The translations under genes were made by a program, and so were the position numbers. Below are positions 17,591-26,746 of a DNA stretch of 64,000 nucleotides, piece by piece. The DNA is from Chloroflexus islandicus (GTDB taxonomy: Bacteria; Chloroflexota; Chloroflexia; Chloroflexales; Chloroflexaceae): positions 1-64,000 of the forward strand of contig NZ_LWQS01000032.1 of NCBI RefSeq assembly GCF_001650695.1, read 5' to 3'. The notes under the pieces were generated by a model, which saw nothing but the letters and a program-made list of their open reading frames with translations, was not told the origin of the DNA and did no database searches. How positions within the stretch are numbered: the stretch's first letter is position 1; each line of letters opens with the position of its first letter.

Positions 17591-17785
17591 TTAGCGGAAC
17601 GAGCGGTTCTGCCGCCGGCGTTGGCGCTCGGCGAGCCAGCGGTCAAACGCTTGCGACAGTTCGCGCCAATTGAAAATCTTGACGTCGGGCGCGACTTTGT
17701 TGCGCTGGATAATGACCCACGACCACAGGACGGCTTGCCCGATAAAGACAAAAATAACGATCCCGACCATAATCCAGAAATCCAT
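17591..17785 (-). CDS. Small single-pass membrane protein
   Basis: A 64-residue protein of unknown function with one transmembrane helix (about residues 4-26, MVGIVIFVFIGQAVLWSWV) and a basic, Arg-rich tail ending RQRRRQNRSFR. I start at the ATG at 17785 because an aggaggcg lies 4 bp upstream; a longer frame would include that site. Being short, it needs confirmation, but the ribosome-binding site is strong. Confidence 0.65.
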   Translation of the reverse strand: MDFWIMVGIVIFVFIGQAVLWSWVIIQRNKVAPDVKIFNWRELSQAFDRWLAERQRRRQNRSFR

Positions 17786-18058
17786 CGTTCGCCTCCTGTC
17801 TATGTACGCTTTTGACATATCATACTGCGATTATACGCGGAATGCAACAATGGAGGCTGCTTGCCGGTGTTGCACAGCAATGGCTCTGCGCTCCATGATA
17901 CCGCGCCAGCCAGCGTTTGGCTAGCGTATTCGCCTTGTCGTCTGCCATCCTTCGCTGCTATAATCAAGCTGGCATGCCGATATGATACGGGCACAGCATC
18001 GCTGTACACTGATATTTGGCTCAACCCATCGCCTGATCGAAATGAAAGGATGATCGTT

Positions 18059-18973
18059 GTGCGCCTTGTCGTGCTTGTCCTGATAGCCGTATTCATAGCC
18101 GGTTGCGCTGCGCCGCCGGCGCCAACGCCGACCCCGTTGCCGCCAACGGCCACACCATCGCCGGTTCCTTCGCCCACCCCTTTACCAACACCGACGCCTC
18201 TCCCAACCCCTACCGCTGCGCCGGCAGGTAGTGCGATTCCGGCGGCAATTCGCCAAACGGCTAACATTGATACCTACCGGATGCAGTTGGTGTTGCGCGG
18301 CAGCGGTTTAGTCGGCGGGTTCAATGTGGGCAGTGCGACCACCGAATTGCTGGGGCTTGATGCGCAATTTGCCGGTGCTGATGTCTCGTTTACGTTACGA
18401 GGCTTTCTGGCAGCCTTTCTCGGCGCTGACGTGACCCGTGGATTGCAGGCGATGACCGTGGGAGGGGTAAGTTATGCCCGTGGCCCGCTGACTTTTCTCG
18501 GCGCGCCAGATGATGTCTGGTACCGGTTGGCGCCCGAACAGAGCGTGATTGCTACGCCGCCAGCGCAAGTTGATACCACATTGAGCGCAGTGGGCAGCGC
18601 CGGCGCCGATTTCAGCCGCTTTACCGCTGGCGCGACCGCTGAGCGCGACGGTGTGCGTTGCCAAGAGTATCGCGGTGATCGCGAGGCGACGACGGCTCTG
18701 TTCGCCAGCCTTGGCGCGGTCGGCCTCCCGACGCAGTTGCCTGAGAGTGCGATCACTGACGCGACAGCGCAGGTTTGGGTGTGCGAAGACGGTTATCTGC
18801 GCCAGCTTACCATTACCTTTTCTGGCACTGCTACTGATCCGCAAGGCCAAGCCCAACCTTTCTCGTTTGCGCTCGATGTGCAACTCAGCGAGATCAATGG
18901 GTCGATCCGGATTACGCCTCCCGCCGATTTCCGTGAGCTGCCGGCGCCGGGGAGCGGGACGCCCCGACCATAA
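18059..18973 (+). CDS. Lipoprotein with proline/threonine linker (LppX/LprG-like fold possible)
   Basis: About 304 residues. A lipoprotein signal ending FIAGC is followed by a Pro/Thr-rich spacer (about residues 20-55) and a globular domain in which repeated hydrophobic strands (YRMQLVLRGSG, LTFLGAPDDVWYRL, LRQLTITFSG) recall the LppX/LprAFG lipid-carrier lipoproteins. That family link is tentative. The GTG at 18059 has aaagga 8 bp upstream; an ATG at 18050 is the alternative. It would sit on the outer face of the cytoplasmic membrane. Mainly alone; repeats follow. Confidence 0.72.
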   Translation: MRLVVLVLIAVFIAGCAAPPAPTPTPLPPTATPSPVPSPTPLPTPTPLPTPTAAPAGSAIPAAIRQTANIDTYRMQLVLRGSGLVGGFNVGSATTELLGLDAQFAGADVSFTLRGFLAAFLGADVTRGLQAMTVGGVSYARGPLTFLGAPDDVWYRLAPEQSVIATPPAQVDTTLSAVGSAGADFSRFTAGATAERDGVRCQEYRGDREATTALFASLGAVGLPTQLPESAITDATAQVWVCEDGYLRQLTITFSGTATDPQGQAQPFSFALDVQLSEINGSIRITPPADFRELPAPGSGTPRP

Positions 18974-19661
18974 ATGGTGAGGGCCGCTGCTGCGGGCGAG
19001 CCGCCTGCACTCCGTGGTGGAAAGTGGGGTGCGGGCCGCTGGCCCGCCACGGGGGAATGAAGTGGCGGGCCGCGCTGCGGGCGAGCCGCCCGCGCTCCGG
19101 GGTTGACAGAACATGTAGCCGATTACACCCGTTAATCGCTGTGCAATGCCTTGACACCCGGCGCTGCGCCCCCCTCTCCCGCCGTGAGGTGGGAGAGGGG
19201 GCTGGGGGGTGAGGGCGTCAACGCAAAGCGGCAAAGCGAGCAGAGGCGCAAAGATTCGTAACGCAAAGCCGCAACGCACGCGAAGATCGCAAAGGTGTTT
19301 GGGATGGTGATTATCGCTGTGCAATGCCTCAAAGCGTAGCTCTACACTCCCCGCTCCCGCAGCGCGGGAGCGGGGCTGGGGGTGAGGGCAAACCGGCGCA
19401 TCGCAAAGCTATCAACCATATCTGCGCTCGTATGTTCTGTCCGCCGAGGTGCAAGCACGCCTTGTCCTGCGCTAGATGTATGCTATCAACCATATCTGCG
19501 CTCGTATGTTCTGTCCGCCCCTCAACGAAAGGGCTGGAGGTGAGGGTGAAACGGTGCATCCCGCAACATGCAACGATCGAGGCTGTTCAAACGTACTGTT
19601 AAGCAGGTAGAATGATAGTGTGCGGGATTTGTGCGTCTTCGGCGGGCAAAGGAGCATGCCC
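18974..19661. repeat. Repeat-rich intergenic region
   Basis: No gene is supported. Contents: GC-rich inverted repeats at 18985-19105, a ccctctccc...gggagaggg element near 19172-19203, a ctcccgcagcgcgggag element near 19350, a direct repeat atcgctgtgcaatgcct at about 19135 and 19313, and a 38-bp exact direct repeat at 19408-19445 and 19482-19519 (74 bp apart). The start of the next gene with its aaaggag site lies at the 3' edge. Confidence 0.7.
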
Positions 19662-22421
19662 ATGGGTAGGAGCATTCGCTGGTTGGTTGGGTTGGCGCTT
19701 GGCCTGCTGTTGCTTACGCCGGTATTGGCCCAAGGCCGGCTGGTACTGTTCGATCCGGGTGGCCGGTTGAACGAATCGGCGGTGCAAGCCGCTGCTGGCC
19801 CGCTGATCCGGCGCGGCGCGCAGGTGGCGGTGTATGTGGTCGATAACGGTGGCGAGACCGATTTCGAGCGTCGCTTGATCGCCGATGGCCTTGGCCGCAA
19901 CGATGGTTCGGTGCGCTCGAATTTGATCGCGATCTATGTTGCGGTCAACGACCGCTATAGCGCGATCATTTTCGGCGATGAGTGGAATGCGGCGCTGGCG
20001 GTGAACAATAATTTCGAGACGATCCGCTTGACCCAGCTTAATCCCGGTCTGTCCGCCGGTGACTTTACCCGCGGCGTGACCAGCGCCTTGACGGCGATCG
20101 AAGAGTCGATTGTGAATCCGCCCCGGCCCGATGGCGGCGTGACGATCAATACCGATTTGACGCCGGTGGTGATCGGCGGGTTGGGCTTGGCCGGCGCGGC
20201 GGCAGCGGGAGCGGGCGCGTACCAATTGCGCCGCCGCCGGCAGACGCGGCAGGCCGCCGAGAAGCGTTTGCGCGATGCGCGCGAACAGGCGGGAGGGTTG
20301 GTGGTGCAGCTCGGCCAGCGGTTTGCCAATGCCGCGGAAAAGGCCAAATACGACCGGGTTTCGTACTCGCCGGCGGCAGTGGCTGAGTTGGCCCAGATGC
20401 AAGAAGCGGCGCGCAGCGCCTTTACCGAGCTCAAGGTCGCTTTTGATGAGATCGGCGAGCAACTGAACCGCGAAGCGAAGCCGTCGCTAGAGGCGTTGGC
20501 TGCGGCTGCCGCGGCCTATGAACAGTTGCCGGAAAAGGCGGCGGCGGTGGCTGAGCGGTTGCACGCGCTTGAGCAGCGCCGCGCCGAACTCGATGCGCTG
20601 GCCCGCCAAGCGCAGGAGGATGTCGATCAGGCAAAAAAAGTCCTGACCGGCGTCGCTGAGCGGTTGCCGCAGTTTGGCAATGAGCTGGCCGATCACGCCG
20701 CCGTCTTAGCCCCCGTGCAGCGCGAGCTGGCGCAGGCTATGGCGCTGCTCGAGCAGCTTGAGGCGGCGGCGGCGAGCGCGGCGGCACGAGCGGCGTCGGT
20801 GATGGGACAGACATTGATCGACATTTTGGATCGGTACGCCAAGACGCGCGCGGCGATTGCGCAAGGTCGCCGCACCGCCGAGTCATTGGCTGCTGAAGGC
20901 TATCGCATGGATGCCTGCCATGCTGCGCTGGATACGGCCCGCGCCGCGCTTGACCGCTTGGCCGCCGTATTGCAGCAGGGCGATGTGAACGCGGCGGCGA
21001 CGGCGATTGCGGAAGCGGAAGCAGCGTTGGATCGCGCCCGTCAAGAAGGGTTTGATTTGCCGGCGATCCGGGCCGAGAACGAGCGGCGGATCGCGGCGCT
21101 GGCTGAGCGCGGCCCGCAGATCGCCGATCTGATTGCTAAAGGGCGCGAAGCCTTCGATCTGGTTGATGAGTTTGCCGAGAGCACGTGGGCGGATATTCGC
21201 GGCAACGGCAGCGAGGCCGAGGCGACGGCTGAGCGGGCGTTTGAGCATTGGGAAGCAGCTAAAGCTGCAAATACCATGGAAGCGCAAGAGTTTTTGGCTG
21301 CGCGCTCGTATCTCGATGCCGCCGAGCAAGAGCTTGATCACGTCGAGCGGCTGATTGGCGCGATTACCGACCGCTTGCGCGCGCTCGAGCATGCCCGCGC
21401 CATTGCCCGTGATCTGTTAGCTGAAGCTGAGCGGTCGATCAACGCTGGTCGCTCGTTTGTTGCTGCCCACGATGCCGATGTCAGTCCGCAAGCCGATACC
21501 TTGCTGGCGCGCGCGGCCACGCTCTTGCAAGCCGCGCAAGCCGAAGCCGCCAAACCGAAACCGGATTGGCTGCGGCTGGTGCAAGATGCCCAAGAGGCCG
21601 ACCGGCTGGCCGATCAGGCGCTGGCCGGTGCGCGTGATGAAGCCGAACAGACTGCTCGCCTGCGTGAACGCGCCCAACAGGCGCAGCAGTTGGCGACTGC
21701 CGAGGTGCAGAAGTTGGTGCATTACGCCTCGGTGCATGATGCCGATCTGGCTCCGGCCACGATCCAGCAGATCGAGCAGGTGCGGCAGCAGGTGCAGCAG
21801 GCGTTTGCTCTGTTGCGCCAAGCCGAGGAACGGGAAGATGCTTCCCGCCGGCAGGCGCTGACTGAGGCGATTGAACGCTATCAAGCCATCTTGCAGATGG
21901 CGATGGCGGCCTATCAAGCCGCGTATGCCGATGTGCAGCGGCTGGAAGCGTTGCGCGCCCAACTCAATCAAGCGTTACAGCAGGCCCGTGACCGGTTGGA
22001 TCGGATTGAGCGGCTGCGTCCTGCATCATTCTTGGGTGGCTCGGCGTCGGTGAGTGGCAAATATACCGCGTTACAGCAGCGGTTTAACCAAATCCGGTTG
22101 CCGATCAACGGTGAACAGGCTCTGAACGCAGCATTGGCCGAGGCAAAGGCCATTATTGCCGCAGCAGACGAACTGCTTATGACGCTGCAACCGCCGTTGC
22201 CATCACGGCAAGCAACCGATAGCGTCGCTTCAACGATCGGGCGGGCTGCCGGTGGTTGGGGGCACAGCCGGAGTTGGAGCAGCTCATCGCGGCGCAGCTC
22301 GTGGGGCGGCTCATCGTCGAGCAGCGGTGGCTGGAGCAGTCGCGGCGGCGGCGGCGGCTCGTTTGGCCGCGGCGGCGGTGGCGGCTCATTTGGCGGTCGC
22401 GGCGGCGGCGGCGGCTGGTAA
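19662..22421 (+). CDS. Large TPM-like exported membrane protein with coiled-coil body
   Basis: About 919 residues. A signal peptide (LVGLALGLLLLTPVLAQG) is followed by a TPM_phosphatase/Psb32-like domain (about residues 25-165, with LIAIYVAVNDRYSAIIFGDEW), a membrane helix (about 172-192), then some 600 residues of Ala/Glu/Arg-rich heptad-like helices, and a Ser/Gly tail ending in runs of glycine. TPM domains occur in proteins linked to membrane-protein repair and acid-phosphatase activity; the role here is not known. The ATG at 19662 lies 7 bp after aaaggag. A smaller paralogue lies at 33268-34668. Its last 36 bp overlap the convergent zinc-ribbon gene. Confidence 0.75.
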   Translation: MGRSIRWLVGLALGLLLLTPVLAQGRLVLFDPGGRLNESAVQAAAGPLIRRGAQVAVYVVDNGGETDFERRLIADGLGRNDGSVRSNLIAIYVAVNDRYSAIIFGDEWNAALAVNNNFETIRLTQLNPGLSAGDFTRGVTSALTAIEESIVNPPRPDGGVTINTDLTPVVIGGLGLAGAAAAGAGAYQLRRRRQTRQAAEKRLRDAREQAGGLVVQLGQRFANAAEKAKYDRVSYSPAAVAELAQMQEAARSAFTELKVAFDEIGEQLNREAKPSLEALAAAAAAYEQLPEKAAAVAERLHALEQRRAELDALARQAQEDVDQAKKVLTGVAERLPQFGNELADHAAVLAPVQRELAQAMALLEQLEAAAASAAARAASVMGQTLIDILDRYAKTRAAIAQGRRTAESLAAEGYRMDACHAALDTARAALDRLAAVLQQGDVNAAATAIAEAEAALDRARQEGFDLPAIRAENERRIAALAERGPQIADLIAKGREAFDLVDEFAESTWADIRGNGSEAEATAERAFEHWEAAKAANTMEAQEFLAARSYLDAAEQELDHVERLIGAITDRLRALEHARAIARDLLAEAERSINAGRSFVAAHDADVSPQADTLLARAATLLQAAQAEAAKPKPDWLRLVQDAQEADRLADQALAGARDEAEQTARLRERAQQAQQLATAEVQKLVHYASVHDADLAPATIQQIEQVRQQVQQAFALLRQAEEREDASRRQALTEAIERYQAILQMAMAAYQAAYADVQRLEALRAQLNQALQQARDRLDRIERLRPASFLGGSASVSGKYTALQQRFNQIRLPINGEQALNAALAEAKAIIAAADELLMTLQPPLPSRQATDSVASTIGRAAGGWGHSRSWSSSSRRSSWGGSSSSSGGWSSRGGGGGSFGRGGGGGSFGGRGGGGGW

Positions 22422-22616
22422 TTCCAACCATTCCGGCGCTGCTTCCGCTAGCGTTTGCCACGGCATAAGATAGTCGTCATGCACTTCCGGTTGCGGCGCC
22501 GCCAGCAACCGGCGGGGGCCGTAGCGGAAGAAGAGGCCGTGTGCCGCGCACCGGAGGTACGTGCCCTCAGAGGTGAGTGGCTGGCCACAGCGGGGGCAGG
22601 TGAGGTTGGCGTGCAT
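22386..22616 (-). CDS. Small zinc-ribbon-like protein
   Basis: A 76-residue protein of unknown function. Cys7, Cys10, Cys23 and His26 (CPRC...CAAH) form a likely zinc knuckle; the rest is a short acidic and alanine-rich tail. The start has a perfect aaggagga 5-6 bp upstream, good evidence that the frame is used. It overlaps the 3' end of the TPM-like gene on the other strand, and a strong hairpin sits just upstream. Confidence 0.65.
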   Translation of the reverse strand: MHANLTCPRCGQPLTSEGTYLRCAAHGLFFRYGPRRLLAAPQPEVHDDYLMPWQTLAEAAPEWLELPAAAAAATAK

Positions 22617-22629
22617 GATCTTCCTCCTT

Positions 22630-22670
22630 ATAAAACCACACGCCGCTTGACCCTTCTGGGTCAGCGGCGT
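22630..22670 (-). promoter_or_regulatory. Hairpin in front of the zinc-ribbon gene, possible attenuator
   Basis: On the minus strand ACGCCGCTGACCC and GGGTCAAGCGGCGT pair around a 4-base loop (one bulged base) and are followed by TGTGGTTTT, then the ribosome-binding site. This is terminator-like and stands in the 5' untranslated region of the gene, with no other minus-strand gene upstream to terminate. Confidence 0.45.
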
Positions 22671-22837
22671 TGCATTCCCCGGCCTCTTTACCGGTAGATA
22701 ATCTCTCCTTAGTTATTGTACAATACAGGCGTTACACTGTACAGTAGTTTTATACTGCGATAGCGCCGGATGAAGACGGCGTAGCCGGGTTGATGGCGTC
22801 ATACGGGCGGCGCAGTTTGGGATTGAGCGAGACGACT

Positions 22838-23770
22838 ATGGCCAAACATCCCCTAGCAATGGCGCTGGCGAAGGTGATTATCGCGGCAGCGTGGGCCGAT
22901 GGCGAGTTGATGCTGGATGAAATCAACGATTTGAAGCGGTTATTGGCCGAGTTGGGCCAGACCAGCGGCAATCTCGCCTTGACAGCCGAAGAGTGGGCTG
23001 AGCTGGAGATTTATCTCCATTCGCCGGTGGAGGCTGCTGAACGGGCGCGGTTGATCGCCGATCTGCGTGATCTGATTGCGACACCCGCCGAGCGCCAGAT
23101 CGCTATCAATGCCATCGATCGCTTGCTCGCCGCTGATCGGGTGCTGACGCCAGCCGAGCGCGCGGTTGCCCAAGAGATTCATGCCGCGCTCGATCACGAC
23201 AACCATAGCCTGCTCCACCAACTCGGTCGCGCCTTCCGCTTGGCGCTTGGCATTCGCGCTCGCGGCCCCAATCGTGAAGATCTGTTACCAGAGTTTTTGC
23301 GCAACCGGATTTACTATGCGTTGCACATGCGCCTCGGCGTGCATATTGATGAATTAGGCGTCGATCAGCATGAAGTGTACGTGCTGGCCTTGGCCGGCGG
23401 TTTGCTCGCGCGCGTTGCCCGTGTTGATGAAGAGGTGACACCGGCTGAGCATGATAAGATTGTAGCGATTCTCGAAGAGTGGTGGCATCTCGACCATGCC
23501 CGCGCTACGCTCGTGGCCGAGGTGGCTTTGGCCGAGAGCGCGGCCAGCCTCGATTTCTTCCGTCTCGCCAAAGAGTTTGCCGAATCGACCACGGTTGAGC
23601 AGCGCGAACGGTTTCTCGATGCGCTGTTTGCGGTGGCAATCGCTGACGGCGAACTGTCCGGCGCCGAGAGCGCCGAGATTAGCCGGATTACTGCCGCGAT
23701 TAACCTGCCTCATGATCGCTTTGTAGCGGCGCGGATGCGTCTGCCGCGCCAACCCGGAAAACGCTTATGA
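22838..23770 (+). CDS. TerB-like protein with two TerB/DjlA-type repeats
   Basis: About 310 residues, all alpha-helical, cytoplasmic. Two stretches look like TerB domains: one near the N-terminus ([24 protein letters not shown], about residues 10-75) and one at the C-terminus ([20 protein letters not shown], about 270-300), with a third AD-G-type loop in the middle ([14 protein letters not shown]). The acidic D-G-E loops suggest metal binding. TerB proteins are often tied to membrane stress. Its stop overlaps the start of pyrC (ATGA), so the two are coupled. Confidence 0.75.
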   Translation: MAKHPLAMALAKVIIAAAWADGELMLDEINDLKRLLAELGQTSGNLALTAEEWAELEIYLHSPVEAAERARLIADLRDLIATPAERQIAINAIDRLLAADRVLTPAERAVAQEIHAALDHDNHSLLHQLGRAFRLALGIRARGPNREDLLPEFLRNRIYYALHMRLGVHIDELGVDQHEVYVLALAGGLLARVARVDEEVTPAEHDKIVAILEEWWHLDHARATLVAEVALAESAASLDFFRLAKEFAESTTVEQRERFLDALFAVAIADGELSGAESAEISRITAAINLPHDRFVAARMRLPRQPGKRL

Positions 23771-24762
23771 CTGTGACCCTCTTCGCGCCGCTTGATATGC
23801 ATTTGCATCTGCGCGAAGGCGCGATGTTGCGCCTCGTCGCACCTTTTTCGGCTGCCCAATTCGCCGGCGCGGTGATTATGCCGAACCTGATCCCGCCGGT
23901 GGATCACGCCGAGCGGTTGGCCCGCTATCGGGCCGAGATTCTGGCCGCGACCGAACCCTACCCGTTTCTGCCACTGATGACGCTCTTTTTCCGCCCGTAT
24001 GAGGCGGCCACGTTGCAAGCGTTGCGCGATCAGATATTTGCGATTAAGCTCTATCCCGAAGGCGTGACTACCAACAGCGCCGGCGGGGTGAGCGATCTGG
24101 CCGCGATTGAGCCGACGCTGGCGCTGATGGAAGAACTGGGCATTCCGTTGCTGGTGCATGGCGAGAGCCACGGCTTTGTGCTTGACCGCGAAGCCGAGTT
24201 TTTGCCCGTCTACGAGCGGTGGGCGCGCGCGTTCCCGCGCCTGCGGATTGTGATGGAGCATATCACGACTGCGGCGGCGCTCGATCTGCTTGATCGCTAC
24301 CCCAATCTGTTTGCGACGGTGACGCTGCACCATCTGATGATCACGCTCGATGATGTGGCCGGCGGGTTGTTACAACCACACCTCTTTTGCAAGCCGATTG
24401 CGAAGCGGCCTGCGGATCGCGATGCGCTGCTGTCAGCGGCCTTGGCCGCCCATCCCAAGTTGATGTTCGGCAGTGACTCGGCCCCGCACCCGATTGATCG
24501 CAAAGAAGCCGCTTTCTGCGCTGCCGGGGTCTTTTCGGCGCCGGTGCTGTTGCCGCTGCTGGTTGAGCTGTTTGAGCGCCATGATGCGCTTGATCGCTTG
24601 CCGGCGTTTGTCAGCGGCAATGCGTGCCGTATCCACGGCTTGACCCCCCCGGCGCGCACAGTGCGGCTCGTGCAAGAGCCGTGGCAGGTACCGGCCCGCT
24701 ACGGCGATGTTGTGCCCTTCGCCGCCGGCCAGACGCTGCGCTGGCGGGTGGTGAATGAGTAA
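23767..24762 (+). CDS. pyrC: Dihydroorotase
   Basis: Catalyses ring closure of carbamoyl aspartate to dihydroorotate in pyrimidine synthesis. The 331-residue protein matches the E. coli PyrC type: His12 and His14 (DMHLHLRE), the carboxylated Lys94 (AIKLYPEG), His131 (HGESHG), His165 (EHITT) and Asp236 (GSDSAPH) are all present, consistent with a two-zinc active site. Length is close to the family's usual 345. It overlaps the TerB-like gene by 4 bp. No other pyr gene is in the window. Confidence 0.92.
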   Translation: MTVTLFAPLDMHLHLREGAMLRLVAPFSAAQFAGAVIMPNLIPPVDHAERLARYRAEILAATEPYPFLPLMTLFFRPYEAATLQALRDQIFAIKLYPEGVTTNSAGGVSDLAAIEPTLALMEELGIPLLVHGESHGFVLDREAEFLPVYERWARAFPRLRIVMEHITTAAALDLLDRYPNLFATVTLHHLMITLDDVAGGLLQPHLFCKPIAKRPADRDALLSAALAAHPKLMFGSDSAPHPIDRKEAAFCAAGVFSAPVLLPLLVELFERHDALDRLPAFVSGNACRIHGLTPPARTVRLVQEPWQVPARYGDVVPFAAGQTLRWRVVNE

Positions 24763-24969
24763 GGCAAGGCGCAGAGGCTCTCAACGCAAAGGCGCAAAGA
24801 ACGCGAAGGGCGCAAAGGACTTTGAGGGGATGGTACAAGACGCTTTGTCACGCTCACTTGATACCGCTTCGCACCTTTTGCGCCTTTACCTTCATCAAAC
24901 CTTTGCGATCCTTTGCGCGCTTCGCGCCTTTGCGTGTTCCAAACTTTGCGTCTTTGCCCCCTCTGCGCC
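24763..24969. repeat. Short G/A-rich repeats and their inverse
   Basis: Left half has gcaaaggcgcaaagaacgcgaagg, the right half (from 24870) the inverse ctttgcgatcctttgcgcgc, giving a long imperfect hairpin. The same pattern fills gaps at 53871, 55171, 56590, 57060 and 59930. Confidence 0.7.
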
Positions 24970-25434
24970 TTACCTGATCGTCTTGCCCGCCAACCCCCCG
25001 CCCCACACGTCAGGCGGTGGCGGCGGCATAAACAGATCGGTCACATCGATCGCCCGCCGCAACCGGCCAAAGGTAGTAGCAATGAAGGTGATCCGGCGTA
25101 AGCGCGCTGCCGGCACCGGTCGCTCCAGCTCACACAATGGCCCAAGATCGATCCGGTAGTAGCGTTCGCCAGCGCGGGGATGATTGGGTTCTTCGGGCAA
25201 GAGATCACGGCGCTGCACAATCTGATAGCGCAACACAGCAGCGTAACGCTGCACTCGCCACCGTTCGGCGCCGAACGATCCCGGCTGGTAGAAGGCGAGA
25301 TAGTCAGCGGCAAGGCGGGGTGGCGCGTGGTTCAGCGGCAGCCGGTACCACCCCGCGCTGCGGGCCAGTTCGAGGTCGCGGGGTCGCGGCACAATCACCA
25401 CCAGTACCCGCGCGTCATCATCAGGTTCGAGCAT
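24970..25434 (-). CDS. Conserved protein of unknown function
   Basis: A 154-residue cytoplasmic protein. I recognise its style from hypothetical proteins of Chloroflexota and cyanobacteria but not its function: an N-terminal YRLPL motif, then ADYLAFYQPGSFG, YYRIDLGPL and RRITFIATT, with no evident catalytic motif. I start at the ATG at 25434 (MLEPDDDARV), 6 bp after agagga; a longer frame upstream is a translation of the repeat cluster and should be discarded. It is convergent with pyrC, separated by repeats. Confidence 0.7.
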   Translation of the reverse strand: MLEPDDDARVLVVIVPRPRDLELARSAGWYRLPLNHAPPRLAADYLAFYQPGSFGAERWRVQRYAAVLRYQIVQRRDLLPEEPNHPRAGERYYRIDLGPLCELERPVPAARLRRITFIATTFGRLRRAIDVTDLFMPPPPPDVWGGGLAGKTIR

Positions 25435-26640
25435 AGCAATCCTCTTTCTACCTATCATTGCGCACCGCCTTCCGCCTGTCATTGCGCACCACCCTCCCCC
25501 GGTCATTGCGAGCTGAGCGGTAGGGGCAGAGCCGCGCTCTGCCCGCCGCGAGGCGAAGCAATCTCCTACTTCAGCGGCAGCGATGCCTGCACACCATTGG
25601 TCTGCGCTAAAGTAGGAGATTGCTTCGGGCGCTGCGCGCCCTCGCAATGACAGGAGGGTTGCGCGCCTGCGCTTGCCCGTTGTCCTTGCGCACCGCCTTC
25701 CCCCTGTCATTGCGAGCCGAGCGGTAGGGGCAGAGCCGCGCTCTGCCCGCCGCGAGGCGAAGCAATCTCCTACTTCAGCGGCAGCGATGCCTGCACGCCA
25801 TTGGTCTGCGCCGAAGTGGGAGATTGCTTCGGGCGCTGCGCGCCCTCGCAATGACAGAAAGGCTGCGTGCCCTCATCCGTCGTCATTGCGCGCCGCTTTC
25901 CCCCTGTCATCGCGCGCCGCTTTCCCCCTGTCATTGCGAGCCACCTTCCCCCGGTCATTGCGAGCCGAGCGAAGCGAGGCGAAGCAATCTCCGGCGAGCA
26001 CGGAAGGAACCCGCTCAGGTACTCATTCCGCCGAAGTGGGAGATTGCTTCGGGGGCTGCGCCCCCTCGCAATGACAGAAAGGCTGCGTGCCCTCATCCGT
26101 CGTCATTGCGCGCCGCTTTCCCCCTGTCATCGCGCGCCGCTTTCCGTCTGTCATTGCGCGCCGAGCGAAGCGAGGCGAAGCAATCTCCGGCGAGCACGGA
26201 AGGAACCCGCTCAGGCACTCATTCCGCCGAAGTGGGAGATTGCTTCGGGCGCTGCGCGCCCTCGCAATGACAGAAAGGCTGCGTGCCCTCATCCGTCGTC
26301 ATTGCGCGCCGCTTTCCCCCTGTCATCGCGCGCCGCTTTCCCCCTGTCATCGCGCGCCGCTTTCCCCCCTGTCATCGCGCGCCGCTTTCCCCCTGTCATT
26401 GCGAGCCGAGCGAAGCGAGGCGAAGCAATCTCCGGCGAGCACGGATGATGTTCCCTCAGCGCTTGCTCGCGCTAAAGCGGGAGATTGCTTCGGGCGCTGC
26501 GCGCCCTCGCAATGACAGAAAGGCTGCGCGCCCTCTCGCAATGACGGAAGGGGTACGCCCTCTCGCAATGACAGGAAGGGCTGCGCGCCCTCTCGCAATG
26601 ACGGAAGGGGTACGCCCCCTCGCCATGACATACGCTGGCA
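25435..26640. repeat. Dense REP-type repeat cluster
   Basis: More than a dozen copies of an imperfect palindrome built from gtcattgcgag and gaagcaatct. Larger modules repeat too: a block starting gaaaggctgcgtgccctcatc appears at 25857, 26077 and 26273. Runs of cgcgccgctttccccctgtcat are reiterated 2-4 times. Reading frames on both strands cross the cluster, but they are repeat translations with no start signals. No gene is supported. Confidence 0.85.
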
Positions 26641-26746
26641 AGATCCATGTCCCCTTCCCGTCAATTCCGCTCTTTCCGCCAATCGATCCGTGGTACACTA
26701 CCCATAGGCCCTCTATACATGAAACCGTTGCAACTCGCTAAACGTT

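Noticed and set aside
25453-26741. Several overlapping frames of 140-190 residues across the REP cluster on both strands
   Set aside because: Translations simply repeat RRFPPV/EARRSN-type strings from the DNA repeats; no start signals and no conserved domain.
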